Assembly (NCBI GenBank): GCA_030052745.1
Contig: JANBVO010000009.1
Span: 620,001 to 684,000 of the forward strand
DNA: 64,000 bases
Direction: 5' to 3'
Origin: Pleurostoma richardsiae
Taxonomy: Eukaryota > Ascomycota > Sordariomycetes > Calosphaeriales > Pleurostomataceae
Made by a program: the position numbers and the translations under genes. Under the pieces are notes generated by a model. It had not been told where the DNA came from. It did not search any database and was given only the letters and a program-made list of their open reading frames with translations. This document shows positions 11,420-23,271 of the stretch, in pieces. How positions within the stretch are numbered: the first letter of the stretch is position 1; each line of letters opens with the position of its first letter.

Positions 11420-12640
11420 TCAGGAAGATTCCTCCTCCTTCGTGTCACGGTAGATCCAGGAATGAAATTGCTCAGGAGTGTGGCTACCAGCGATCTGGAT
11501 ACCCTCCGAGAAAGCCCTGATCTCGGCCTCTTCCTCGTCAGTCAAGGAGACATCGAGGGCGGCCCAGTTCTCCTCCAAGTACTTGATCTTCTTCGTTCCG
11601 GGGATAGGGAAGATGTCGTCCCCCTGCTTCAGCAACCACGCCAGCGCGAGCTGGGACACGGTGCACCCTTTCTTGTCAGCAAACGTCTTGAACTGCTGCA
11701 CGATCTCGACGTTCTTCGCCCTGTTGGCCTCCAGGAAGCGGGGCATCATACGCGGGCGCATGTCCGTGCTGTCGCCTACGGCCTCGCCTCGGCTGAAGGT
11801 GGAAGTGAGTAGCCCCCGCCCAAGGGGAGCGGCCGGTACGATGGCGACTCCCAGCTCTCGGCAGGTGGCCAAGAGGTTGGTACCGAGAGGTCCTTCAATT
11901 TCGCGGTTGAACACTGAGTACTCTGGCTGGAAAGCGGCCACAGGAGCGATCTTCACTGCCCGGCGGAGGGCCTTGGAGGAAACGCTAGACAGTCCGATGT
12001 ACTTAATCTTGCCCTCGCTGTATTTGAGTCAGCAAACACCGCTAAAAGCGCCCAATTTTTCAAGTCCATTAGAGCTCACGCTTGTAGTTCTTTCAGAGCT
12101 CTCATTGTCTCTTCGATTGGAGTGTCGACGTTCGCATTGTGCATATAGTCTGGCGGATCGAGTTAGTAACTCAGCGACAAATCCAGCGTGTAGACTTACA
12201 GAGGTCAATCGAATCGATGCCCAGAAGTTTCAGACTATCTGCACAGGCATTCTTGCAGTACTCGTAGGAGCTGTCGACGTCAAGGGTCTTGCTGCCTTTG
12301 ACATATCCAAACTTGGAGGCAAGGAAGATCTGATCGCGCTTGCCGGTCCGCTTGAACCACTTGCCCAGGAGCTCCTCACCATCACCATAGAGACTTGATT
12401 GAGGAGATTAGCTATGTACATAGTAGATATAGAGCGACCTTGCAGGTTGATAACTTACTCGGAGGTATCCCAGAAGGTTGCTCCGAGCTCAACGGCACGG
12501 TCGAGAACAGCAAACCGCTCCTCATCGTCGGGGACTGATCCATAGGTACGGTGGGTAAGGCCCATCAGCCCGAAACCAAGAGCAGGAACAAGGGGGCCAT
12601 TTTTGCCCAGGCGGTGGAGAGGAACGGGCTTGGAGGGCAT
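11420..12640 (-). CDS. Aldo-keto reductase (YakC/AKR8-13-like)
   Basis: This is an NADPH-dependent oxidoreductase of the aldo-keto reductase superfamily, 347 residues. Exons 12640-12459, 12393-12200, 12149-12080 and 12017-11420 join in frame. The TIM-barrel tetrad is visible: Asp in FWDTSD, Tyr in LYGDGEELLG, Lys in LASKFGYVKG and His in YYMHNAN. The loop FQPEYSVFNREIE and the C-terminal IPIPGTKK block are those of yeast/fungal YakC-type members. The HNAN after the catalytic strand replaces the more common HR. It lies convergent to the acetyltransferase and divergent from the Zn2Cys6 regulator, which might control it. Confidence 0.9.
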
Positions 12641-13188
12641 ATTGAAGTAAGGTGGATGATAGTACAGGAAGATGTTGGCCTAGGTTTCTTGATTGATACT
12701 TTCTACCGGCTCTTGTCCTTGAGGATTTGGGGAGAAAGTGAGGTTCTTATAGACGTTTTCGCAAGCAAGAGTGTCGGAGAGGCCGAAACCCGAAGCCAGG
12801 ACCCAGGGAAGCGAGCCATTTTACATATGTCATGGATCTTCAGTCAGGAAGGGCTATACTTGTCACCAATCATGCAAATATATGCCACTCTGGCCCTTTC
12901 TCGAGGCACGCTGAGTTGCAGTGTTGCGTAATTCAGGGCGGGCTTCGGGGATGTTGTTACGGCTCGACGGGGCTGATCACGATCCTATACTTGATCCTAC
13001 TGGGGCTGACTTAGTCAATCAATCAGAGCGCACGGTTTCCGAACGCGCCTATCATAGGCTATAACTTAAATTCTCATGGGCCAATAGACCGGCCTGAAAA
13101 GCGCAAACGAGCGCTTCGTACGGGACGTACCGGTTATATCCACCAAGGCCTTCAACGACTTCCCATCGCCGAGCGCGCCATTTTCCAG
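12641..13188. promoter_or_regulatory. Divergent promoter region (aldo-keto reductase / Zn2Cys6 regulator)
   Basis: This 548-base gap separates two divergently transcribed genes, so both promoters must be here. I could not single out a palindromic CGG-type operator with confidence. The frames in it look like chance. Confidence 0.4.
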
Positions 13189-15031
13189 ATGCACAAGACT
13201 CCCGGACTCATTCATGGCACGATGCAGTCAAGCAAAGCCCGGGGAAATAGCGGCACGGGCAGAAGGACCAATGTGAAGTCCGGGTGCCGTACTTGCAAGT
13301 ACGTCCCAGCAGGCGCCCAACCAGAAAGCCTGCTACCCTAGGCATTCACCCTTCTGCAACTCGACGAAAGCTTATGCATGATCCAGGATCCGCAAGGTCA
13401 AATGCGACGAAGGGCGCCCGGCGTGCCGTCGATGCCTTTCAACTGGCCGCGTCTGTGACGGCTATGGTGTGTGGGGAGGCGGGGGCAATTCCTACGGCCA
13501 GCGTCAAACCCCGACGGCACCCGCGGAAGCCAGGAACGGCGTTACCGTCCGGTCACCTAAGCATCTTCCCCTTCTAGTTGTGAGTGTGGAAGAGAAGGAG
13601 TGCTTTGACTGGTTCACGCGCCTGACCACGGTCAAGCTGCCGGGGTCCTTCACCTCCGGTTTTTGGACTACCCTCCTCCTGCAGGCCAGTCTCAGCGAGC
13701 AGGCCATTTTGCACGCAATTCTTGCACTGAGCTCCGTTCACAGGGGAGGCGTTCTCACGAATGGCAACCAACGACATGGAGCAGATACCCGTAGGAGACG
13801 GGAGCTCTTCACATTGCAGCACTACGGGGAGGCCATCAAGCACCTCCAGCCGCATTTTTCGGCCAGCGGGACAGCAGCTGTGCGAGTCGCCCTCGTCGCC
13901 TGCGTCGTCTTTGTTTCAGTCGATCTCCTCCGCGGGCACTTCAGGACGGCCCAGACGCACCTCCAGAGTGGGCTGGCGCTTCTCGAGGAGCTGCATAAGC
14001 CTGGTATGTCGGCTGATGATCCGGTCGTCCTCAACCTCCGCCACGAGTCAACCGACGACTGGATCACGGAAGCACTCATTAGACTACACGTCCAGGCTGT
14101 GTTGTGGCAGCCTATACGAAAGTGCCCTTCTTTCGTCTTGCAATATGACGAGCCTAGACTTCAGGTGTCCATGTTTTCCTCGCTCAAAGAGGCGTGGGAT
14201 GAGATGGACCGGCTCCTGATCGAAGTGTTTCGTTTGACTGAACAGGCACGAGAGCAAAAAGTCCACGGAGGCTCTCTCCCTCATATCCCCGACATGTTCG
14301 AACAGCAAAGACAGGTCCAGGTGGGCCTTGTACGATGGCTTGACGTATACACACGTTCAAGGGAAACCCTCCGGAACCGTAAATCGATAGAGGAGGAGAA
14401 GGCTTACCGTCTCCTGTGTATTTACCACAGCATGGTAACCATCATGGCCGACGTATGTCTCTACCCGGATGACGAAATGGTATTCGATTTGCATACTTCT
14501 GCCTTTGTTCATCTGATCACACAACTCGTGGACCTATGGGCCCTCAGCGCCCCTGGTCACGTTCCCCGGGCCCGGTCGGGGCGCGTGGTTGACATGTCCA
14601 GGTCGATAGTGGACATGGGTTGGATCCCGCCGCTCTACTATGTCGCTATCAGGTGCCGCGTTCACAGGATCAGGCTGCTGGCCATTCGCCTACTCGGATG
14701 CACCAGCCACCAGGAAGGGTTCTGGGATGCGACAATAGCGGCTCGCGTTGCGCGCAAGGTGATGGAGGTCGAGGAGGGGGACTTCTACAAGGATACCGAT
14801 CCGGCAGACGACTTTCAACCTTCCAGCTATCCGAGTACGCAGGACCTGTCACTCCCACTCATACCGGATCACCAGAGACTACGTGATGTTGAGGTGGTCT
14901 TGTTGGGCAACCCGCTGGAAAAAGTTTTGTTATCCTGCGTGCAGAGGCGAGATGGAGTGGACTGCAAGATTCCTATAGGAGAGTATCATTTGGCCTCGGA
15001 TCGATGGGTGGACACGGACAAGATGGGCTAG
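13189..15031 (+). CDS. Zn2Cys6 transcription factor
   Basis: This is a nuclear DNA-binding regulator of 584 residues. Exon 1 (13189-13298) and exon 2 (13387-15031) join inside the zinc cluster. The joined cluster is C-x2-C-x6-C-x6-C-x2-C-x6-C (CRTCKIRKVKCDEGRPAC followed by RRCLSTGRVC), the full set of six zinc ligands. A Gly-rich linker follows. The body from about residue 90 (ECFDWFTRLTTVKLPG) is the fungal C6 regulator middle region, including the helix QASLSEQAILHAILALSSVH. I chose the ATG at 13189; a second in-frame ATG 33 bases on is also possible. Its 3' end converges closely on the subtilase, and upstream it is divergent from the aldo-keto reductase. Its targets are unknown. Confidence 0.92.
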
Positions 15032-15147
15032 TGAGGTGGCGGCCGGCCACAGAGAGCCACTGGACAGACCCAACATACATTGTCGTTCTGCTCTCTCAAC
15101 GCAACACCCGGTCTATCGTTGTGCATTCCTATACTCTACAGCGAGCT

Positions 15148-18100
15148 TCAATACTTGCCCAGGACCGAGATCTTGGGTACCTTGAAGACATCCCAGTTGT
15201 CGGCATGAGTAGGGTCGCCAAAAGGGTGTAGGGTAGCAAACCGCATACTGTATCATCGACTTGCATCAGCTGCTGCGCTGTTGGTCTGACAGCTAGAGAT
15301 GGGCAAGTTCAAAAACTCACGTATAGTTGCCCAGTTCAATTTGGCTGCCGTTGCCCAGCTTTCCGAACCACCAGAATTCAGGGCTGCTTCGGTAGATGTC
15401 GGTGACCGGGTACGTCGCGGTGTCATTGGGATCGTAGTACCGCGGGTCGAAGTAAGAAGTGCTGCCCACGCCGACCCAGTACGTAGCGGGGCCGATGTAG
15501 CCGTTCTCGCCAGGGACCGGCGGATACGACCATTGGCTCTCGGACCAGTCCTCCTCGAAGATCTGAGGTATTGAAATTCTGTTAGTTGCTTACATAGTGA
15601 AATTGGAGAGAACGCTACGCACATCCCATCGAACTTCCTTAGCACCCCATATTATGGTCGTGTAAATCTTAGGGAAGTCCTGTTGAGTGAGGCTGAGATT
15701 GAATGTCCAGCTGTTCTTCGTCAGCGTGATGAATTGTGCCGCTGTAGGAGTGATTGACTGACTATGGTTTTACCTGAATGTCCGTGAAGTAAACGCTGGA
15801 CTTTGAAAAGGGGTAGCCCACCGCATATATCGGGGTAAGCTGCCTCTTGAGGTCGGCGCCCAGTCCTGGAAAGCAACACGTCAGATGGGCAAAATTACAT
15901 GTGAGGAAACAATGGAAGCATACCCATATACGGGACAGAGAGCTGCTCGCCAACACTGGAAGATAGGACCACCTTGCCGCTGTAAAGTGGCAGATTTGTC
16001 GCGTTCCACCCGAGCTTATCAGGGTTGTCAAAATTGATGCTAAGTTTCCGTGGGTCAGTCAAGCCAGTCCCCGAGGACGCTTTCTACTCATATCGCGACT
16101 CACGAAACTGTCTTGCTTTGCCCTGGTTTCAAGGTGAAGCCGCGCGGCAGACTGACCTGCGCAGGTAGGCTCATCGGCACCAGCTCCGTGAACTTGTTCA
16201 CCCGTTTGGCAGGTGTGCCTGAGTAGTCAGGGTAGAAACCGATGATTTCCACCCCGGCAGCGCTCTCCGAGGAGAATGTGTAGCTCACATCTTCGACACC
16301 ATTGTTTGTGACGGTGAGATCATGGTATCGACTGAAGTAACGCGTGTCGTTCAGCGCGAACTTTTCAAAATCCAAGGCAGTGGTATAGTTGACGACCTTG
16401 AATCCGTTCACTAGGCCGTTACCAACCTGCGCGACACTGGCGGAAAAGCCATAGTCCTTGTCTGTGCCGTCGGACCATGGAACCGATAGTCCGCTAGAGA
16501 TAATTCTGTTGGCCAGGGTCTTGGCGAAGGTCTTGCCGTGGACGTCGCGGCCGCCGTGGGCGCCGATGTACAGAGCTGCCACGCCGGCAACATAGGGACA
16601 AGCCATGGACGTGCCACTGAGAATAGCGTACGAATCGTCGGGCCACGTACTGAAGATGTTGCCCCCAGGGGCTGCAATATCAGGCTTCATTGTTAGATCA
16701 TAAAGCGGTCCCCAGGACGTGTAAGTGTTGGGACGGCCGGCGGTAGGATCTGCAATGCCGACTGGTGTCTCCGGGTTTACGGAGAAGTCGCCAGTGACTG
16801 AACCTCCTGCCTTGACTATGTCGATAATGGCCGCCCCCATATCAGCGGGAATCAATGCAATGAGCGTATCCACGTCCTGAGTCCCAGGGGTGATCAATGG
16901 GTTCTCGTTGTTGTAGAACAGCATGAATTCGGCGCCAAGCGCTGCCAAGTTTTCCTGCTTGGTCTGGAAGGTACAGGTGCCTCGTCTGACAAGTGGGATA
17001 ACACCAGTGAGGTTTTGCGTGCCAGCAGGCCAAGGATTGCATCCATCGGCAGGTTCTGAGGCGTTGAACGTCAGGGGCACAATGGGCCAGTCGACAACGT
17101 AGGAGGGAAAGTAATACGTGGATGGGACATAGCCGAGTGTGGTTCTGTTAGTCTGGCCGTCCACTGTGATATTGGCACCGAAGGGGATCATGGGGAACAC
17201 CTCTGTCTCGACCGAGGCAACCCCCAAGACATTCCTCCCAGAGGCGCCGCTTCCCAGGTAGGCAGGGCCAGAGTCGCCATCATTGCCGGCGGATATAGTC
17301 ACCACGATACCCTCATCTACAAGTCGGGAGGCAACCTCCGCCCAAGCGTTGGTGGCCCAGCCATCGACCACGCCGATGCTAGAAGTGATGATATCAACCT
17401 AGACGCAGATTCAGTACTTGCTTCCCTCCAGAGATTAATACCAACTCACTCCGTCCTTGTATGCTGCGAGGAATGCGTCAATCAGCGTCGCAGAGTCAGT
17501 GCTATCCTAGTCCATTCTCAGTTTACGAACTCAGGCTTGAGGGCAGGGTGTCAAGGCAGCCTCACGAGTTGAGCAAACACTTTGTAAGAGTAGATTGTTG
17601 CCTCTGGAGCAACGCCAACGAACCTGAGCTGAGTAAGTAAATGGTTCTGAAGCATGCATTGAGAGACATGGGTTGAGTTGATGCGCTTACGTGTCTGTCT
17701 TGCCCGCGATGATACCAGCAACGTGTGTTCCGTGGCCCTGTTGGTCTAGAGGATCCGAGTCCGGCTCCTTATCACCTAGAGCCGGCCAATCTGGAGTGTG
17801 CTGGTCAGTTGTCATTCCGCAAGTCATATTGGGATTTATTGTTACTCACACAGGTTTCCGACCAAATCGTAGCCCCCGGCAACCTTGAAGCCTGGGCCAA
17901 AGCCGCCCCCCAACTAATCGCGTTCGTCAGCTCTGCTTGACGTCTAGTCCGCAAGGTAATATGCAGATGCCTTACCGCAGGATGCAGATACCAAGTGCCT
18001 GTGTCGACTACGCCAACCTTAACACCCTTACCGAAGATGCCTTGGGCGTGCAACTTGTTTACACCGGTAGCGTTATGGGTCGTATAGTTGACATAGGAAC

Positions 18101-18532
18101 CGAGATCATTAGTGACCTGCGGTTGAACAGGTGCCAGTTGGACCCTTTCGTTGGCCCAAGCTCGAGCAACCTCTGGAAGGGCTTGCAGGCCGTCGAGGTT
18201 GTAGGAGTCAGTTTCAATAGTGGCACCCGAGAAGATATCGCTGTCGAAGATCTTCACGATCTTGATACCCTCCGTGGAGGCAATGCCGTCTTGGCGCTTT
18301 GCATGGCCCTTCATTCACAGTGATTAGGAGGCATCAGCAACGCGGCTTCATACACGGGAGATAATCCCCTAAGCTCTAATCGGTAACTCACTGGCGCATA
18401 TTCGATGATGAAGCTCTTCGCGACTCGCCCCTGAAGGGTATTGTTGGTAGCTGCTTCTGTATCCTGGCGGCGGTTGAAAGCAAAACTGCCCCCGACGAGG
18501 AGGAAGGCCACGGAGGGAGTTAGAAGACGCAT
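15148..18532 (-). CDS. Secreted subtilisin-like serine protease (S8, PA-domain type)
   Basis: This is a large extracellular endopeptidase of roughly 900 residues built from about a dozen exons. A signal peptide (MRLLTPSVAFLLVGGSFAF) and a propeptide lead into the catalytic domain. The triad is complete: Asp in VKVGVVDTGTWYLHPA, His in GHGTHVAGIIAG, Ser in GTSMACPYVAGVAA, with the oxyanion Asn in TISAGNDGDSG. A protease-associated insert (around CTFQTKQENLAALGAEFMLF) sits between His and Ser. After the catalytic domain comes the Fn3-like region of C5a-peptidase/Vpr-type subtilases (DLTVTNNGVEDVSYTF). The stop at 15148 follows a short last exon ending PKISVLGKY. There are many N-glycosylation sites. 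Relatives degrade host or environmental protein. Confidence 0.93.
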
Positions 18533-19799
18533 CTTATTGTTCAGCTAGTGTCACCGGTGCTGCTGTTCACCAGCGGCTGGGCCACAGCGCCGAACGTGTC
18601 GTTGATTTAAGTATTACAATCCCGCCTGTGTCTCATTCCGCTATCCGAGCTTCCGTGGCCACGGAAGGAATGCATCTGGTTACCTTCCGTCATCCGAAAA
18701 CTAGCATGCGGTGCCAAACGGAGATACGTCTTGGAGAAGTGAGAAAAGACTCGTGATGTTCGGGGTTGTGCAGTATCGAGCTTCCTCGTTTGTTCTGAAG
18801 CGAGTCGCGTCATGCATGAATGTTCCATACTAACCGGTTGAGATGTTGCCAAAGGATACCTTATCTCATAGCGCATAGGCTTTCTGCCATCCTACCTACC
18901 AAATCTGGCCAAAGATACCATCCCCACAGGGGAATCTGCTCCAAGCGAAGTAGAGGAGATCCGCCCGGGTTCTTGTCGGGGAACGCGCCGCCGAAGATGT
19001 AGAACGCTGAAATACGAAGAAAAGCGACCTTATTGAGGGGCACAGACAAGTATGTCCAACACTTAAAAGCTTGGCAGGTGTTAGTCCTCCATGGCGTTGC
19101 ATTGGCCCCTGTCACCATGGCTGCTGTGAGGGCCTGCCTTGGGTTTCCTTCATCAAACAAACCTCTGGCTTGCTGGCCGACAACGCGGATTCAGTGTACA
19201 GTTGGCTCTATGTACTCACGAGAAGCCAGATTCAATTCTTTTAGCGTAACTTCTTGCTTGGTCCCGAGGATCTGATAAACATGCGGGTCTTTGCATACAA
19301 CGATACGAGGCGTGGTTGCCAAGCGAGTAAAAACCTCTTGCGCCAGGCCTAGCTGAGCTTTGCGCCGATAATATGGGAGAGGAGATATTTCCAGATCGCG
19401 TGAGTGGGGTTGTCATGTCATGCATGGCAAGTTCCGTTCATGGCGTCGGCCGTGGGTGCCTGAGCACACCATGTTGCGTGACTTTATATTTCCAATCGTT
19501 TCCAACGGACTGCTCAGAGCAGGTCCCTCAAGAATCAATAGATCAATTCCCGTGCTGGTAGCATGCATTAGTCTTCAGCCGCCCAGAATCGCTCCCAAGC
19601 TTCTCTCCACTTGGTTTCCTTCAATTTCCTGAGACTGGTCTTCAAGCTGATCGGTTCCTGCCCTCAGTGTACATGATACCGTCCATTATCCCTTCCCATC
19701 CCTCAACAGGGCCCCTGATGTACTTGTCGATTTTAACGCAATGACCGCCCCCGACGATTGACTCAACTCCCTGGTTGTATCCTTGGCGCCTCTAGTAGC
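18533..19799. other. Gene-poor stretch
   Basis: This holds the promoter of the subtilase on its left side. Minus-strand frames around 18860-19160 and plus-strand frames around 19030-19560 stay open for 60-100 codons but show no domain or splice logic. I see no supported gene. Confidence 0.35.
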
Positions 19800-22560
19800 G
19801 CACCTCGCAGAGAAAGCAGTTGCTGCATATCAGACACTGGTACATCGGGACGCCGTTTGAAGACGTCCACTCGACAGTAGCTTGCATTCACCACAGCAGC
19901 CGTAGGATGCATCAGCCAAGTCCCCCTCAAATTCTTCGTCGCTGTTCACCGTCTCGTCTTCCTCCTCATTGCTGTCACTATCGCCGGACTCTCTTTCTGC
20001 GCCATCGCCGTCTTCTTCATCCTCGCACTCTTCTAGCCCGAGCTCGGCAACTTGAGCTGAGAAAAGAACATGAACTTCCTCGTCCAGGCCACCAAGGTTG
20101 GAGAGTGTCATGGACAGGGCGTTGAGGTTCCTGCAGTCGTTCCATCCCACGGTGTCGTTCAGCGCATCGTACCACGTGTCGAAGGCGGCTTCCAGCATGC
20201 CCTGTAACTCCTGCATCGGACCCATCTTGCGTGCCATCCTAGCCACAGACACAAGATGAGGCGTCAGATCGGAATCGACTGAAGTAATGGAGTGCGCCAG
20301 TGCCCGTTTCGCTAATCTCTTCACCTCGACGAATAGTTAAGCTTCCACCTCCCTGTCTGATGTGGCTCGAAACTGCTCATAGATGATATCTGTCATTAGG
20401 AGAATGACCTAGACGAGGATGAACGTGAGATCTTCATCTGTGAATTTGTATTCGTATCTCTTGGAAGTACTGTCCAGAACTTGATTCAGCTGAGCCTTGG
20501 CCGCCTCGATATCTTCTCGTATTCATGACTGGCTTTTTCGCCAGTTCGTATCTCATTGGCCGGGCGGCATCGACGGTATCTAGCAAGTGATGATCTCATA
20601 TGTGTTGAAAAACCAGGCACACAAAGACTCACCTAGAATACTCTCTTTATCCCTCCTTCTAACCACTTCTAAAGTTGACTGGAATAGGCCCTGAAGGGGC
20701 CTGAATTCAGGCTTCAGGAAGAAGCTGGGGATATAAGTAGGGAGCTGGGATCCTGTAAAATAACACTATCACTTAGTTCTGTAGACGAATTCATCGATCT
20801 CACAACAATATGCTGTTACCATAAAGTCAAACTCTCCCTTTCTGCCAGCTACCCCACGGAGGACTTCGTGGTGTTCGTCGTCGTTATCATAGTTCCAAGT
20901 CATCCCCGCTAGCCTCTCCAGGCGCTTCCAGTTCTTGACGACGGTTATGATCTCAGAATCTGCGTTCTTGTCCTTCTACATATCGAATTCTTCTCGAAGG
21001 AGGTTATCAGGCATAGGCTCACCGGGGTCGGCCGGTCTGGCCTCCTCGTATGATAGCCTAGCATCCTCCAGCTTTCCAAGAAAACCTGTACCCTAATTAC
21101 CTCAGTCCACGAGCGCCTCTCGAATCATGGTGAATGGGACGTCTCTGGAGGATAAATAATCCATTACAGACACTAACACGTCCTCTCTTAACTCGAGATT
21201 GAGTTGAGGCATTGCTACGCGCCTTAGGATGAGGAAGCGTAGGACCGTATCACTGCAATCTGACAGGGCCTCTCGACCTTCCATAAGTGCTTCCTCACAA
21301 TGCTCGCAGTTCTCAAACACAAGCCCTACAGCCAGTTGTGCATTTGCGTCCGTCTCGATGCTGTCGAAGCTTTCGAGATGCCGACAATCTCATCCGCTGT
21401 GCTCCGCGGTTCATCGTTACTGTCGTCGCTTTCCGAGTCATCGGTGTCCTCTGTCTCTAGGAGATAATTTGGGGTAGTCCGCGTAACAACGTCAGCAATT
21501 TGAGAGAGCCCTACAGTATACCAAATCTAGTCCTCATGATGTACTCACGAAGCAGATGGTGCTGCGGATCGGTTTGTATGACTGGAGTGCAGAACTCGTT
21601 TCTTGACTACGGAACCAGTTCGACACGTGTGCTTTCGCGAGTGGAATGAAAGCCGCTTTCACATCTGATGCAACGTCGTTTGCCCAGGGCCAAAATCTTG
21701 ACGCTGACTTTGCCCCCTAGTAAAACCGCAAGCATCCCTGCGTTGGCCATGTTGGTCAAGATCTCATCCAATGCCAAGCCGGTACATATTCGTAGGTCTT
21801 TCCGATGACTCCATAGCTGTCGTGACGTCGCTGCGCCTAGTCATGACCGCACCAAATGTCTATATGTGGACCACGTCCTCCTCTTCGTGTCCTTTTAGTG
21901 AACGACTACAGAAGAGCCACCAGGTGAAATGCCAGAGCCAGTGCTCAGCGGCGTATTCCTTAAGACTCTTGATGCCCGGGTCAACTGTCCCTGACAGAAT
22001 CTTTGCATATAGTAGAAATATCTGGCCGTGGGCTATCTAGCCGGGGTTTCGAAGCCCCTCCACATTCGGCTTTCCCATTTCCCAGTCTAAAGTAGGTCCT
22101 CATAAACCTGTCCTGGAACTTTAGCGGGAGGTCGTGGTCATTGTACGCAGCGTCTGGGTCATTCTGTGCCTCGAGGCCGAGGAAGTCTTGTGACCCCGTT
22201 TCGGGTTGTTCCGTTAACCTCTCCGCGGCATCAACTACCTTGGTTATCCTACCAACAACCTGGCCTTAAAGCTCTTCTTCGAGGTCCAGGGAGCCAATCG
22301 GCCCCAGTTTGACTAGAGACAAGCTTTCCGCAAGGTTCAAGGGTCTGTAAGAGTAGGCTAGATAGTGAAGCAGCCACTTCATTGTCGCCTACCACTCATC
22401 GGTGATATGCCGTCAGACATCTGAGACTATGCTGTCGTACAGCTCCGACAGGTTCTCTGGCACTGACTGCTTCAAAAGCTTGATAATCACGGGCTCTCGA
22501 CCCACGGTAATGAAGTGGCGGACCATGTGTTCGGCGTAGAGTAGTCCTAGTGATTATTAA
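19800..22560 (-). pseudogene. Decayed C-terminal half of a STAND/NLR-type gene
   Basis: Read on the minus strand, this stretch gives blocks typical of fungal NLR proteins C-terminal to the NACHT domain. They are LLYAEHMVRHFITVGREP, VPENLSELYDSIVSDV, LLHYLAYSYRPLNLAE, DLPLKFQDRFMRTYFR, LKEYAAEHWLWHFTWW, then WYDALNDTVGWNDCRNLNAL, an acidic Asp/Glu/Ser-rich linker and a Cys-rich end (GCCGEC, MYQCLICSNCFLCE). The frame is broken by at least a dozen stops and some shifts. Many stops are TAG, TAA or TGA where relatives would have Gln, Trp or Arg, as expected from C-to-T change on either strand (RIP-like decay). The nucleotide-binding NACHT and any N-terminal effector domain are missing; homology begins abruptly near 22550, next to an AT-rich block. 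Confidence 0.7.
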
Positions 22561-23271
22561 ATAAGATACACTCTAGTACTGACACGATTACTCCCATCCT
22601 CCAGTTTAATTAGCCCTTAACCTAGCCCTGAGTCTGCTAGTCTGACTCGTCTTCTAAGTTGACCTCACTCGTGATTCGTGAGGGGATTGATATATTCACA
22701 AGGCTAGGAAAGGGAATATAGTACGAAGTGTAGTATATAATTAGAGTACATCTAAGCTTTAACCTGCCGATTACTCTCCGAGCCATCGTCGAACGGCTTG
22801 ACATAGGCCCCATGTAGCGCCCTAAACCTAAGGGTAGGAAGGCTGGCCCAGTCACAGTCTTGTGTACGTGCCCGGTCACCGGCTGGTCATGTGGCCGGCC
22901 AGGGCCTGGACCGCCGCGATCCAGGCCTTCTCCGTCAATTCCGACTGGCTAATGCGCGCTCAGAACGTTATCAATTAGACACCGATTATTCAGCAAAACA
23001 GGGGTTTAATTCATCTCAAGGCTGTCCTCTGCGTAATAACGAACAGTTAGCCCTGTAGGCCTCCATACACGCGGACTGCTCAAGACAAATCGGGCACCGT
23101 GGCGTTGTTAGCGTGAAATGAGGGAAACGCGCCGTCGTTGGACTGTCTCCTGACCGACCTCGCTCTGCTTCGTCCGGAGACCGTGTGAGTCCATGTTTTG
23201 CTGAGCGGGACGCCGCTTTGAGCGAGTCAATAGCTGTCTGTCGTGCCAGAGGCGCTGATTCGGCCTGAATC
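22561..23271. other. AT-rich block and promoter of the SesB-ZZ gene
   Basis: The part from 22540 to about 22780 is visibly AT-rich, with TTAATTAG and TATATAATTAG runs, and may be a decayed insertion or heavily mutated remnant. From about 22850 the composition returns to GC-rich and must carry the promoter of the gene at 23272. No coding frame is supported. Confidence 0.35.

Noticed and set aside
22540-22780. AT-rich block as a transposon remnant
   Set aside because: Composition alone is suggestive, but no terminal repeats, duplication or coding remnant could be made out.
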